DNA of 39,951 bases from Ichthyophthirius multifiliis (lineage: Eukaryota > Ciliophora > Oligohymenophorea > Hymenostomatida), in contig NW_004086140.1 in the NCBI RefSeq assembly GCF_000220395.1, positions 1-39,951 on the forward strand, given 5' to 3'. This document shows, piece by piece, positions 1-12,445 of the stretch (positions within the stretch are counted from its first letter, which is position 1; each line of letters starts with the position of its first letter). The notes beneath the pieces are model-generated. The model did no database searches. It was given only the letters and a program-made list of their open reading frames with translations, and was not told the origin of the DNA. A program made the position numbers and the translations under genes.

Positions 1-44
1 ATTATTAATTAAATTAAATAAATAAATAATATATATAATTATAA

Positions 45-49
<5 letters not shown>

Positions 50-91
<42 letters not shown>
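50..91. repeat. (TA)n microsatellite
   Basis: An almost pure TA dinucleotide run lies just downstream of the TBL2-like gene's stop codon. It is a simple repeat typical of AT-rich ciliate intergenic DNA and I see no sign of function. Confidence 0.9.
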
Positions 92-94
<3 letters not shown>

Positions 95-199
95 TAATCA
101 AGAAAATTTTAATTCTTTCTTAAAATTTTATTTTTCAGAACATTTAAATATAAAATTTTAAATATAGATTATTAAAATATTTTTTTATTTTTTCTTATT

Positions 200-1614
200 T
201 CAAATCAACTTTGATAAATCGAACACATTAACTCTTCCTTCAGTATAAGAAGCAGACAATAAATAAAGAGTTGAATCATTAACTTAAACAAAATCTAATT
301 TATTTAAAAAGAATCCTTCAGTAACAGCATTTTTGCAAATCATAATTTAGTTAAACTAATTATCAAAAACACTTACATCAACTCCATCACAGACAGCATA
401 GAAAATTTTTTCTTCAAAATTATGAATAGCACTTGAAGTAGCAAAACTTGATTTTCCATCAAAGAGTGCTTTTTATTCTTGTTCTCCTTTAAATTATTTA
501 ATTACTTTAGGATCTTAATCACTATCAAATCTATTTAAATAACAAAAATATATATTTATATATTAATATATAAATTTATATTTATATTTAAAAGAAAAAT
601 ACCTAAAATCAATATTCCAAAATTTCAAAGATTTTTCATTTTAAGAAATAGTGGTGACTTTTTAATCAAAATTATCCGCATTAACAAAAGAAATAGATGC
701 TCCATGGCTAAAAGTAAAAGCTTTAGTAATCTATTTAAAGTCTTTTTTTTTATCATTTATAAAGACTAAAGCTTTATAATTAGAAGTCCAACTACCAAAG
801 AAATAATACTATTTAAGTTAAGAAAACTTAGCCATATAATGTGTATTATATCCAGTATTATATTATTCTAATAATTATCCATTTAAATTCCAGATTTTAA
901 CAAAAGTATCAGATTTACTTCCACAAGTAATTAAATATTTACTATTTGCATCAAATTAAATTGAAATAATATTATCTTTATGCAGATTAACACCGAATTT
1001 TTTCCATAATGAAGATCTTTTTTTCACATCAGGATTATTAAAATCTAAAGCTCTTATTTCAATAGATATATCGTTTTCAAGTGAATAAGCAATATACTTA
1101 GAATCATTCGAAATACAAACAGAAGTAGGATATCCGTATTCTAAATTGAAGAAGTAGAAAGGGCCTTTATCGAACTCTTTAAACTTAAAAGTTTTTACTG
1201 ATTAGTCTTTTGAACTTATAACAAGATATTCAGAGTTGTAATTATAATCTGTAATTTCATCCTAAAATCCTTTCAATGATGTAAAAAATAATTCATGTTT
1301 TATAATTACATGTTATATTTTATGACCATGTAATACATGATCATTTAATTTTTCTATTGTTTTATTAATTGTTTTAATGATTACTATGGTTATTATTATG
1401 GTTTTTATTATTAATTTTGATTTTCATCATTTGATTCTTTTTATTATTATTATTATTATTCAGATTAATTTTTACTTTTTCCTTATTTCCCTTTCTTTTT
1501 AGAGTCTTTTTATTATGGGGTAGGTTGTACTTATTATTTAGTAGCTTTTCTAATATTTAAAATAAATAATGAAGCTATAACAATTAATAATGTAATTATT
1601 ATAAATATATCCAT
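200..1614 (-). CDS. TBL2: TBL2-like WD40-repeat membrane protein
   Basis: This gene encodes about 406 residues in the ciliate code, starting MDIFIIITLLIVIASLFIL, a hydrophobic N-terminal anchor (residues 2-20). A basic Gln-rich linker follows, then a WD40 propeller. Recognisable pieces are KLNDHVLHGHK, YLITCGSKSDTFVKIWNLNG, KQITKAFTFSHGASISFV and NEKSLKFWNIDFR. The order GQ-L...NT...THxxxxF...(R/K)AF...H...SxS.. KxW matches the C-terminal half of transducin beta-like 2, an ER-membrane protein linked to PERK/eIF4E signalling in animals. Two introns are needed: 1354-1475 (122 nt) and 531-602 (72 nt); exons then sum to 1221 nt, a multiple of three. The larger intron contains six TAA triplets, which would read as poly-Gln if retained. 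The C-terminus (DFDLSK-like last blade, TGA stop) is clear. The function by homology is inferred; the family assignment is good. Confidence 0.78.
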
Positions 1615-3026
1615 TATAAAATAAAAATCTATTCAATATAATATTTTATTAATATAGTTAGAAGAAATAAAAATATATATTGATGATAATAATATATTAA
1701 TATTTTAATTATTTGTTATTCTTTATATATTAATTAACTAATTTTTTTTTAATATAAGTATTTTATTAAAGAACATATTTTTTCTATATATTTTCTTTCA
1801 AATATTATTATATATTAATAAAATGCTGAATTTTAAAAGTTTAAAAACAGTTTTCATAACAAAAATATAAATTAAGTAGCCCAATATATATAATTCTCAA
1901 ACAAGGTAATAAAAAATTAAATAAAAATTTACATTTAATCTAATATTAAATATCTATAATTTATTTTAAATATTAAAAAGTTATAATAAATAAGTATTTT
2001 TTTAATTATTATATATTTTTGTATTTTAATAAATATTTATATTTAGTCTAAATAAAATTTTAATTTTAAATTAAATTAAACTTTATGATTTAATTGAATT
2101 TTAAAACTATAATTAAATTCGAAACTTAATAAATTTCTTAATACATAAATGTAAATATTTAAAAAATAATAACAAAATAAAAGTAATCAAGCATTTATTT
2201 TTAAATATAGTATATATGTGTTATATAAATATTATTATTTAAAATACACTTATTTTTTTATATTATATATAATAATATTAATTCATTTATTAACAAATTT
2301 TATATATATTTATTTTTAAAAAAAATTATTAAAATTATTCTTTTTATATAATTAATATATAATACCATTTTTTTTTAATATTTTGTTTTTGTTAATATAT
2401 TTTAATACCTTAAATTATGAATTTATTTAATGCTATTTTTATATAAATAATTTAAATAAATATTTAATTCGCTTATATATTTTTGTTAATATAATAAGTA
2501 TTAATTTCATTAATTATATGTTTAGTACAATATAGTAATATTCGAAAAAACATTAAACTAAATTATTAAATCTTTTTAAAGAACTAATTTCTTTGCATTT
2601 CTTTTTATAATAAATTGTGTTATTATAAGTTTTTACTAACTTAGTAATATTATTGTTAAACAAATTTTAGTTTCTTTGCAATATTTCTATTTATATCAAT
2701 TTAAGTAATTTTATTAATTTTTATAAGTAAATTTTGAAGATTAATTATTCTATATACTAAGACTATATCTTATATTTAAATATAATTTTACTGCTTTTTT
2801 AATAAACAATTATAATTTAAAAAAAATTATTAAGTAAATAATCAAATAATTTTTAAAATTACATCTTTTAAAATAATATATAATTTAAAATTATTATATT
2901 TTATAATATTTTTAAATATTTAAATTATTTTATTTATTCAAACAATAATATTTAATTTTTTTTTTTTTATTAGAAATATATATAGTATTTTGAATTGTAT
3001 TGAAATAATCATAAATAGTTTACAAA
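1615..3026. other. AT-rich intergenic region, nothing recognised
   Basis: This divergent intergenic space lies between the minus-strand TBL2-like gene and the next plus-strand gene, so it must hold both promoters. I see only very AT-rich sequence with homopolymers and no conserved reading frame or RNA gene on either strand. Confidence 0.6.
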
Positions 3027-3997
3027 ATGAGGTAAAAAAACTCTAAATTTCTTAGAATATTTAAATAAAATATATATAAATAAAGCAAACAATATAATTA
3101 AAACAAAAAAAATGAAAATTAAATAAGTAATAATTTTTATATAAATTCTAAACATGAGAATTAATAAAATTAAGAATTTAAAGAAAACGATACAAACGAT
3201 ATAATAGAACTTAAAAACAGAATGAAAATAATAATGAATAAATTAAATCGAGTAAAAAGGAAAAAGAAGATCTTGCCCAATAAAATAAATCTTTATAGGA
3301 AGAATGTATATCATTATAATCTAATCTAAGATAAATGATATAAGGTTTTTAAAATAATACATCTTCTCAATTTCCTATGTAAAACGAACTAACAATATAA
3401 ATAGCAGAATTTTACAAATATGATTGTTTGGAAATTTTTTTCGATTTACTTTGCCAAGAATTAAACATGAAAGGAATCGTATATTTTTATAAATTAGCAT
3501 TTTCGAATTTAACAGAAATAATTTATTAATATCTTTCTCCTGTTGAAGAATCTATTAAATAAGTTGGATGCTTTGAAAATCTTGAAGGACCAATATTAAA
3601 TGTTCTTAGGAAAAGTTATTAGCAGAATTATAATTAAGTAATGAAAAAATGCCTTACTAATTAAAAAATATAAACGGTAGTGGATTAAGTTTAATAAAAT
3701 TTAAAATTAGGAGGTTAAAATTAAGATATATATTAAATAATATACTCTTTTTATTAAAAAATGGGAGAAATTATTTTCTATACAATAATTTCAGACCCTC
3801 CTTTGTATGTTAATTGTAAAGGTATTGGATAAAAGGTATAGTATAATTATCTTAAACATGATCCTTTTGATGGATTTATTAAACCAAAAGAAGAATGTAT
3901 TATTATTTTGCCTTCAATACATAAAGGAAGTAATTAGAATGGTGATATTGTGGCAAAAGCATTAGTTTTGTAAACCAATTATGAAATTGAAGGATGA
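3027..3997 (+). CDS. Ciliate protein of unknown function, coiled-coil N-terminus
   Basis: I do not recognise this family. The frame opens at an ATG preceded by TACAAA. It runs MRQKNSKFLRIFKQ..., a Lys/Asn/Gln-rich, probably disordered stretch. After a coiled-coil-like segment (KKEKEDLAQQNKSLQEECIS) comes an alpha-helical, well-composed region (AEFYKYDCLEIFFDLLCQEL, then FYKLAFSNLTEIIYQYLSP) and an extended C-terminal part (SDPPLYVNCKGIGQKVQYNY, KPKEECIIILPSIHKG) ending GG...YEIEG and TGA. The last third, with YCV-type strands and PP/KP turns, could be a C2- or Ig-like beta domain, but this is a guess. No intron is needed. The frame slips once at the A5 run 3213-3217: one more A would give about 323 residues in a single frame, and 971+1 nt is divisible by three. 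Confidence 0.7.
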
Positions 3998-4783
3998 AAA
4001 TTTCTTTAAAAAAAAAGAAAAAATTATAAATGAAATTACTTTTTTTGTTAATTAATTAATATATTGATACTTTTGTTTACTGTTGTTTTTTATTAAAAAA
4101 TTAATAAAAATATAAAAAAAAATATGAAATAAAAATTTAGATTTTAAAATAATTATATTCGAATAAATTTAAATAATTTTTTTTTTTTATTTTTTTTTTG
4201 TAAAATATCTTCATATATTATATTACATTTATAAACAATTAATTTTTAATTATATTTTTTAAAATGTTTTTGATTTTTTGTTTAATTTTTATATATTATT
4301 ATTTATTTATTTTTAAAATAACAAATCTATATTTTTGGTACATCATATGTATAAAAATAATATTTCTAAATATAAAAATTTTTTAAAATAAATATAATTT
4401 ATATTTATAAATATAAATTATTTGATTATTTTTATTTATTTGAATTAAAAAATGAATTATAATCGAAATAATTAGATAAATTTCGATTATAAATTACTAA
4501 AACTTAAGATTAATATAATTTTAAAGTTTATAAAAGCTAATTAAATTAAAAAAAGACGATATTCCAAATGAAATTTTTTTTAAAATTAAGAAAAATAGTA
4601 ATATATTAATTAATTAATACATTAAATAAAAACTTTATATAAAAAACATATTTTTTTTTTTATACATATAAAAATAAATATTTATAAAATGAAATTTATC
4701 AAAAATTAAATTTTATTTTAATTTTAATTTTCTCAATTAAAAAAAAATATTTAATATATTAACTAATTAATTATCTTAGCAAT
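3998..4783. other. AT-rich intergenic region, nothing recognised
   Basis: Both flanking genes run on the plus strand, so this space holds the 3' end signal of the first and the promoter of the copine gene. It contains long T and A runs and no reading frame with coding-like composition. Confidence 0.6.
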
Positions 4784-7700
4784 ATGGGCAGTGGGAACTA
4801 GAAATTAAATAAAAAGCAAGAATTTTAATAAAAATTAAATTAAAGTTCAACTCTTTAGGAAGAGATAAGTTAAGAATCACCATTAGCTCGTTTTTACAAG
4901 CGATAAACAGAAGATATAGTAAACATTTTTATGAGTAATTACAAACAAATACTAAGACATATTATAATTATTTGTTTTTTATGTTTATATAAAAATAAAA
5001 TTAAATAAAATAATTATAAAAACATAATAGAAAATGAAGATTATGATTTATATTAAAGACTCGAATTATATATATCATGTGAAAATTTACCAAATTTAGA
5101 TATAACTTCAAAAACAGATCCTTTAGTGATATGCTATGTAATATAAGAGTAATATAATTTTTTTAATAAGAAAAAAAAAAAAAAAAAAAAAACTAAAAAG
5201 TTTTTATATAAATACCAAAATAATTAAAAAAGCAAAAATGAAATAGAGCGTCATAGAACAGAAGTTATTGCAAATGAATTAAATCCTAAATTTGCTAGAG
5301 CATTTTTTATTTAACATACATTCAATAAAAATTTTAAAGTATTATAAAAAATAAACTTTAATAATAAAAATATTTTTTGTTTTATATTTAAAGCTTAAAT
5401 TTGTTGTTTATAATGTAGATGCTTATGATGAAAATAACGAAGAACATATTATGGAAGAAATAGGAGAAGTTTAATGCGAAATTAATGATATTATTCAAGG
5501 AAATAGTAAACATGAATAACTGTTTACTTGCGCTATATAAAAAAAGAAAAATAATAAAATTAATAATAGTATGAATAATAATAATTTTACTCCGATAAAA
5601 AACAAAATAAATAAAAATAAAATATTATATACAATTCGTCATAAAATAACTAAACAAAAAAACAAAAATTTGACTATGGAAAAATGAAAATAAAAGGTAA
5701 AATAAAAAACATAAAGAAAAATATATAAGTAAAAATTAAATTTTATTATTAAACAAAAAAACAAAAAAGTATATAATTGTGATTAAGACTCAGATAATTA
5801 TAGTTTTAAAATAGAAGGAATGAATTTTAAAAGTAAAAAATACATATTTTTAAGGGTTAGTACATTTAAATAAAGATTGAAGAAGATTAAGATAATGATG
5901 ATTGGATGCCTATATATTAATCAGCTTTTATTAAGAATTAAAAAGTAGTGGATTTTGAAAAATTTATTATTGAAGATAAAAAAATAAATCATAATATTTT
6001 AAAATTTTAAGTTTACGAGTTTAATATAAGTAATATAAAAAAAGAACTAATAGGAGAAATAGAGATACACAAAAATTAATTATTAATATAAAATGAACCT
6101 TTTAAAATTTATAACAAAAAAAATATAACTGGACTTCTTAAATTTAATTAAGTTAATAAATAAATGCATTAATTTAATTTTTTAGATTACGTTTTTGGAG
6201 GAACTAAAATATAATTTATTATTGGTATTGACTTTACTTAAATGCCTAATAATATTTATGAAACAGACACTGAATATTAAGAAGGTTTAATTATTTTTAT
6301 GAAATATTAAATTATTGTTTTATAATAAATTAAGATTTAAAAAAATTAAAAAATGAGTATGTTTAAGCTCTTAAATTAATTAGTTCTTTTATATAATACT
6401 ATCAGATAAGTTAATATATACCTGTTTATGGAATTGGTGCTAGATTATAACCTTCTTATACTTTTTATAGTAATTGTTTTGCAATTTCTGGGCATTTTTT
6501 TGACCCTAAAATAGATATTAGTAATTCTGAAAAGTTAGTTTAAGGTAAAAAGCAATTTTTTAATATATATATATTTGCATTTATGTATATTTAATAAGAT
6601 TTAATAATTAAGCCTATTTGAATACTTTCAAGAAAATAAAGCAGTCTGGTACATTGATTTTCTCAGATATTTTGAAATTACATTAAGAATATTCTAAAAA
6701 TTATTAATTTACTTAAGAAAAGTAATATTCATTTTTTTTTATTTTAATTTTTTTTTTTTTTTTATTTCAGATAAAATTATTTTGTTCTAATACTTTTATC
6801 TCATAATGAATTGCTTTAATCTGATATTGAAGAAACTAAAGCTAATTTATTTTATGGATGTGAAAATAATGTTTCAGTAATTAATATTGGAATAGGCAAA
6901 GGAGATTTTCAATACACCTCTGAACTTAAATAAGATTCAGAAGGGTACTTAACCAATGATTCACTTAAAACAAACAAACTTGTATATAGCTTTTTTAAAT
7001 TTGAGGAATATAATGATGCTTAGAAGGGATTTTACATAAAATTAGCAAGTGATTTACCAAAATAATTTTTAGAATATGCTAGATTTTAAAATGTAAGACC
7101 AAAACAAATGTATTAAAAGTAAAAAAAATATTTAAATTTGTTAATAAATATATAAAATTTTATTATTTATTAAAAAATTAGTTTAAAAATTGCTTAAGAT
7201 TTATATAATTAAACTAAATAAAAAATAGAATATAAATAAAATTTAAGAATGTTTGAATGGTTATGGCTAAAGGAAAAATAATTTTATTTAGATTTAGTTG
7301 ATAGATTAAAGTATTAAAAAGAAATTATATTGAGTATTTTTATTTTTATTTGGTTTTAATTATTTTAATCATAAAAATTAAATAGATATATTTGAAAATG
7401 GAATAGAATAACCTGATTTAAACCTTATTTAAGATAAAATGAGTTTATTAAAAAACTATAATTAATAAAACTAAATAAACAAAGATTTATATGGATTAAA
7501 AAATTTAGAAGAATACATCTTATAAGTAAATAATATAAAAAAAAAATTCTTATTATATATATAAAATTAAAGTCGAAAAAATATTATAGATTAACTTATA
7601 AATATAAAGCACATACTAAAAAATAAGAAAATAAAAGTTTAAACATGAAATTAAATAACTAAGATAATTTTACACCTTTTAGCTTTTTTTATAAAAATAG

Positions 7701-8351
7701 AAATATTATAATAGATGAGAAATATTAAAATTCCAATAATCAGTAGTTATCCCCTAAAAATAGTATAATAGATAATAATATTTTAATAAGTACATTTATG
7801 AGAACAATTGATAATTCTATAAATCATGAATAATTTGGCCATTCACCTTTAAGTATATTTATATATATATACTTATTTTATATAATTTTTGAGTTATTTA
7901 TATTTTTATTTAAAAATAAAAAAGGGCTAAGTTAAAAAAAAAAAGCTTATTTATCTAATAAATAGAAATAATCAACTGATAGAAAATAAGAGGAAAAAAT
8001 TAAAGAGATCATTATTGACGATATATATATAAATAAGATAACAAGTATTAAAATACAGAATACAAATACCAAAAATTTATGTATTTTTTGTCGAATTAAT
8101 AAAATCGATATTGTAAATTAAAAAGTTTTATTTATATTTATTTTTGTAAATTTAATAAAAATTAAAAAGGTTCTCATGCCTTGTGGACATACAAACTGTT
8201 GTAGTAATTGTTATTTCAATTAAGAGGTTGAATAATGCCTTACTTGCAATTAAACAGTTAAATAAATTGTAAATATTTTATTATCATTATTATTTAAATA
8301 TATAAATATTATAATTAGTTTAAATATGCTTAAAGACAAAATTTATTATGA
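4784..8351 (+). CDS. Copine (C2-C2-vWA) with C-terminal RING finger
   Basis: The model has 14 exons and about 917 residues. C2A (about 57-180) has LELYISCENLPNLD, SKTDPLVICYV, then RTEVIANELNPKF and VVYNVDAYDENNEEH, so its Ca2+-binding Asp residues look present. C2B (about 215-355) contains WMPIYQSAF and KKELIGEIEIHKNQ. The copine vWA (about 364-618) has FLDYVFGGTKIQFIIGIDFT, YIPVYGIGARLQPS, INIGIGKGDF and ends QNVRPKQ. A 240-residue low-complexity linker leads to a C3HC4 RING: C864-x2-C867-x11-C879-x-H881-x3-C885-x2-C888-x8-C897-x2-C900. Copines bind membranes with Ca2+; RING fingers recruit E2 enzymes, so a membrane-targeted ubiquitin ligase is inferred. The MIDAS looks altered (DFTQM for DxTxS; LLSHN for ITD). 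Introns: 4935-5030, 5149-5232, 5339-5393, 5697-5769, 6285-6334, 6545-6612, 6722-6770, 7119-7181, 7334-7385, 7526-7572, 7853-7924, 8113-8169, 8269-8318. Frame requires one extra A at 5656-5662 and one near 5835-5840. Confidence 0.85.
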
Positions 8352-9972
8352 TAAAAAAAAAATTATTGAATAAAATAAGTACTTATTTTTGTGATTAATA
8401 TTTGTTTTATAAATATTATATTATAAACATTCCTTTTTTTAAAAAATGATAATATTAATATTGTTATTAAAAATTATAATTATTATTATAACCAATAAAT
8501 TATATAAAAAGATTAAAACTTTATAATATATATATATAAAATATGTACTTTTTTTTTGACAAATTTTTACTTTTAATATTATTAATTAATATTTTAATTG
8601 TTTTATATAATTATATTTAATTATAAATAAAATATAAGATATAATGAAGAAAAAAAGGTTTTTTCCGCACCTCAAACTTTCTGAATTTACTTATACTTAC
8701 TGACTTTTTTTTATGAAAATTTTAACTAAAATTTTAGCTTTTTAAATATTCTTGTTTTGTTAAAGTTATATTAATAAGATAAGGAAATAATACAATTCTG
8801 TTTTATTTAAGTAAATTATTTATAGTTTATAATTAATTAATTTTTCTATTAACTAAATCGTAGATAATTATATTAGATTAATTAAATAAGTTTAGCTTTT
8901 TAAAAACTTATAAAAATTCATGTTATTGAGTGTAAATTTGATTAGAATAATTAAATTTGATATAAGAATTAAAATATGTATTATCATAAGTTTATTTTAA
9001 TAATATTCTTGGCTTTTTAAATAAATTTAATTTTTGAAATCAATGAAAAACTAATAAAAATATCAATAATTAATTATTAAATAAACAATAGAATTTTTAA
9101 GACTATTTTTTAGTCAAATTACTAAATTATTTTTTAATCAAAAATATAATAATATAGTCAATTAAATAATTTAAATATATATTTGTTGAACTTTAGATGA
9201 TTTTATTATATACTTTTATTTTATTAAGTATAGCTATCGTTAAAAAAATAATTACTAAAATATTAGAGTTGAACTAGTTCTTTTACTAACTTATTAATAT
9301 ATAATTACAAAAATTATAAACTTCTTCAAGATATTTTTTTAAAAATCATATGAAAAATTTGTTAAAATATTACTAAGGACACAAACATTAGATTACAATT
9401 AATTAAAATTAACATTATATTTAATATTCAAAATATTTATATCGTAAAATTATAAATAATTTGTAGCACTTATTATAATTATATATTCAAAGGCAAAAAT
9501 TATTTTTTTAAGTGAAATTTTTATAAAAAAAATATTTTCGTAAAATTTTTAATCTTCATCCTAATATAGTTATTAAAAATTATTTTATTAATTTTAAGCT
9601 TATTAAAAAAAAAATATAATTAAAGTTTTCTTTTATCTTAAGAGAACATTGAGTTATTAATAATTTTTTCCTTCTTTTAATTAAATTTTGTTGTTAGAGT
9701 TTTATTTTATATAGATTTTTTATATAGAAAAGATTTTTATTGTTTATATAATTTGTCTTCTTAAAATAAAAAAAAATAAAAATATACAAATTTTATAATA
9801 TTTATGTATGAAATTTTCTTAAATTAATTGTTAATCATTATAAACACAAAATTATAAGTAATATATTATATAAAAAAAAAATGAAGTAATTAAAACTAAT
9901 CACTAAAAATAAATAAAAAGAAATAATTTTATATAACAAAATAAAAAAATTAGAAAAAAAAAAAATATGTAT

Positions 9973-10007
<35 letters not shown>

Positions 10008-12445
10008 TAAATATATTTATATATATATTTTTATTTTATTTTTATGCATATATAAAATAAATTATACACATATAATATATAATATATTTTTATATATATA
10101 TTTTTTTTTTATTTTAAAACATTTTATTTATTATATATTTTTTTTTTTTTTTTTAAGTTACATAATTAAATAAAAAAAATAACAAATATATATTAATTAT
10201 TATTTTTTATACGTATATAAAAAATTTTAAAATATTATTTTTTTTTAATATGTGTTTTTTTTAAAATATATATTTTTTAGATTTATAATATTTTCTTTTA
10301 ATTAAATAAATGAATTATCACTATTTTTTATAATATTTTTATTTTGTTATATATTATTTTTTTATTTATTTTATCATTTATATTATCTTTTGTTTTAGGA
10401 AAAATTTCTATAATATTTTTTACATTTCTAAATTTGTAATTACTGTATTATAAATCTAAATTAATTTTATTAATAAATAAATAAAATTATTTTAAACATA
10501 GAAACTTAAAATTATAAATATTTATAAAAAATGTATTAAAATATTTATTAATATGTAGAATTTTTAATTTTTGAATTTATTTTTATTTCTGCTTAAAAAA
10601 AAATATAAAAAAATTATATTATTTATTATTATATTGTTAGATTTTTTTAATTTAATGTATAAACATTTTATTATATCACATTAATCTTATTTTTATTTAT
10701 TTTATATATCTAAATAATTTTTGCATTTATTTTAAAATATATTATTTTTATATATTCATTTAGATAACTTGTATATTTTAAACTTCTTTTTTTAATTTAT
10801 CATTATATAAATATAAACATAAACAAAAAATTAATATTTATTATAATAAAATAAAAATCATATTAAAATATAAAAATGAATTAAATTCATTATTATAGAG
10901 TATTTGATTTTTATTAATATATAAAATATAATTAAATAGTATTTATAGAATATTTAACAAATTATATAATTTAATAAAAATCTATTTTAAAAATTTATAT
11001 ATAAATTAATATTACAAATTATAAAAGAATTATATTTCTATTCCAAAATACATAAATATATCAAAAATAAAAAAATTTTTATAAAAAAAAAATAAATTAT
11101 ATATAAATTTGTATTAAATATAAAAATATATAAAATAATAATATATGATATTTATTTAAATAAAAATAAATTTTAAATATATATACTATAATAATATTAA
11201 TTTTTTTATTAAATATTTAATAATATATATATATAATTAATTTTATATTTATATATGTATTAATATATATATATATTATAATACTTTATACTATATGCAT
11301 TTTATTTATTTCATTCATTTAAATTTTATTTATTTATCTTTATTTCTTTCCAAATATTTATATTATTTTATAAATTAAATTTTGAATCTGATATAAATTT
11401 TAAATTCAATACTCATTAATAGTTTCATTTATACGAATTTAATATTTAAATAATATATTGTTTTATGTTTTTATTAAATTATAATAAATATTTTTAATAA
11501 TTATTTTTTTATTTTAATTAAAAAATCTTTTTGAATTTGCATTTTGTATCTAAAAAATAGCTGTATATTGTATTCTGTATTAAATTATATATTAAATAAA
11601 AAAGCTAAAATTAAGAATAAATTAATTTATTATTTATTGTCTTTTTTAATTTAAATATTTTTTAAAAGCAAAATTTAAAAGATAAAGGATTACTTAAATA
11701 AGTCTCCATTATGAATGCATAATTAAAATAATTTTAAAACTTTTTTTATTTATTATTAATTACATAATTAAAATTTATAATAATTAATTTATGATAGTGA
11801 ATTGATTAAAATTTCTATAATAATAAAAAAGATAATAATTAATATAATATTAATTAGTGATTTATAAATAGTATCTACAAGAAATTAAGATTTTATATTA
11901 ACATGATATTTTTTTGAAAATCAAGTAAAGAACCTTATCGTAGAATACAATTTTCATCTAAAATAAACAATTAAATTTAAGTAAAAAGAAGACATTGCAA
12001 AAAAGTTTTAATTTAATCTAAAATCTAATTGATTTTATATTATATATTTTCAGGAATATTTAGATATTTTATTCATTCTAAATTTTATATTAATACGTTT
12101 TTAAATTAAAAATATTTATTTCATTGATATAAAAACAATTAAATACTAAATTTAAAGAAAAAATCTTTATTTTAATAAAAAATTATTTTACATTAACATT
12201 TTAATTTTATTAAATTAATAAATATTAATTTATATATATTTAATAAAAATTAGATATAAAAAAATAAAAACGTGGATTGATTATTATGTTGTCTAAAACT
12301 ATTTATATTTTTATACTTTATAATAAATATAATAACCATTAAAATTTTTAATAATTCATATAAAAAGTAATTTAAATAAAAGAAAAATTATATATAAATA
12401 AATAATAAATAAAAATTATTTAAAAAAAGTAAAAAATAAAGATAA
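8352..12445. other. 4.1-kb AT-rich gene-free stretch
   Basis: This is the largest gap in the window. Neither strand shows a frame with coding-like composition under the ciliate code. Part of it (about 8640-9750) is slightly less AT-biased than the rest. It begins with a 19-residue frame (ATG at 8644, MKKKRFFPHLKLSEF...) that includes the only CCGCACCTC-like GC spot. Short similar phrases (AGCTTTTTAAA-like) recur near 8730, 8890 and 9010. These could be remnants of a decayed gene or a non-coding RNA, but I cannot identify them. From 9950 to 11300 it is almost pure A+T with TA runs. Confidence 0.55.
9967..10028. repeat. (TA)n / TATAAA microsatellite
   Basis: A TA dinucleotide tract grades into ATAAATATAAATATA repeats within the gene-free stretch. 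It translates as an alternating Tyr/Ile string, which is a composition artefact and not a protein. Confidence 0.85.

Noticed and set aside
8640-8710. Small ncRNA or tRNA at the GC spot after the copine gene
   Set aside because: No cloverleaf, box motif or paired stems could be found by eye; only a 19-residue frame, too short to support.
9967-10173. ATG-started 68-residue frame rich in Tyr/Ile/Phe
   Set aside because: It is a translation of a TA microsatellite and T-runs; composition is that of the repeat, not of a protein.
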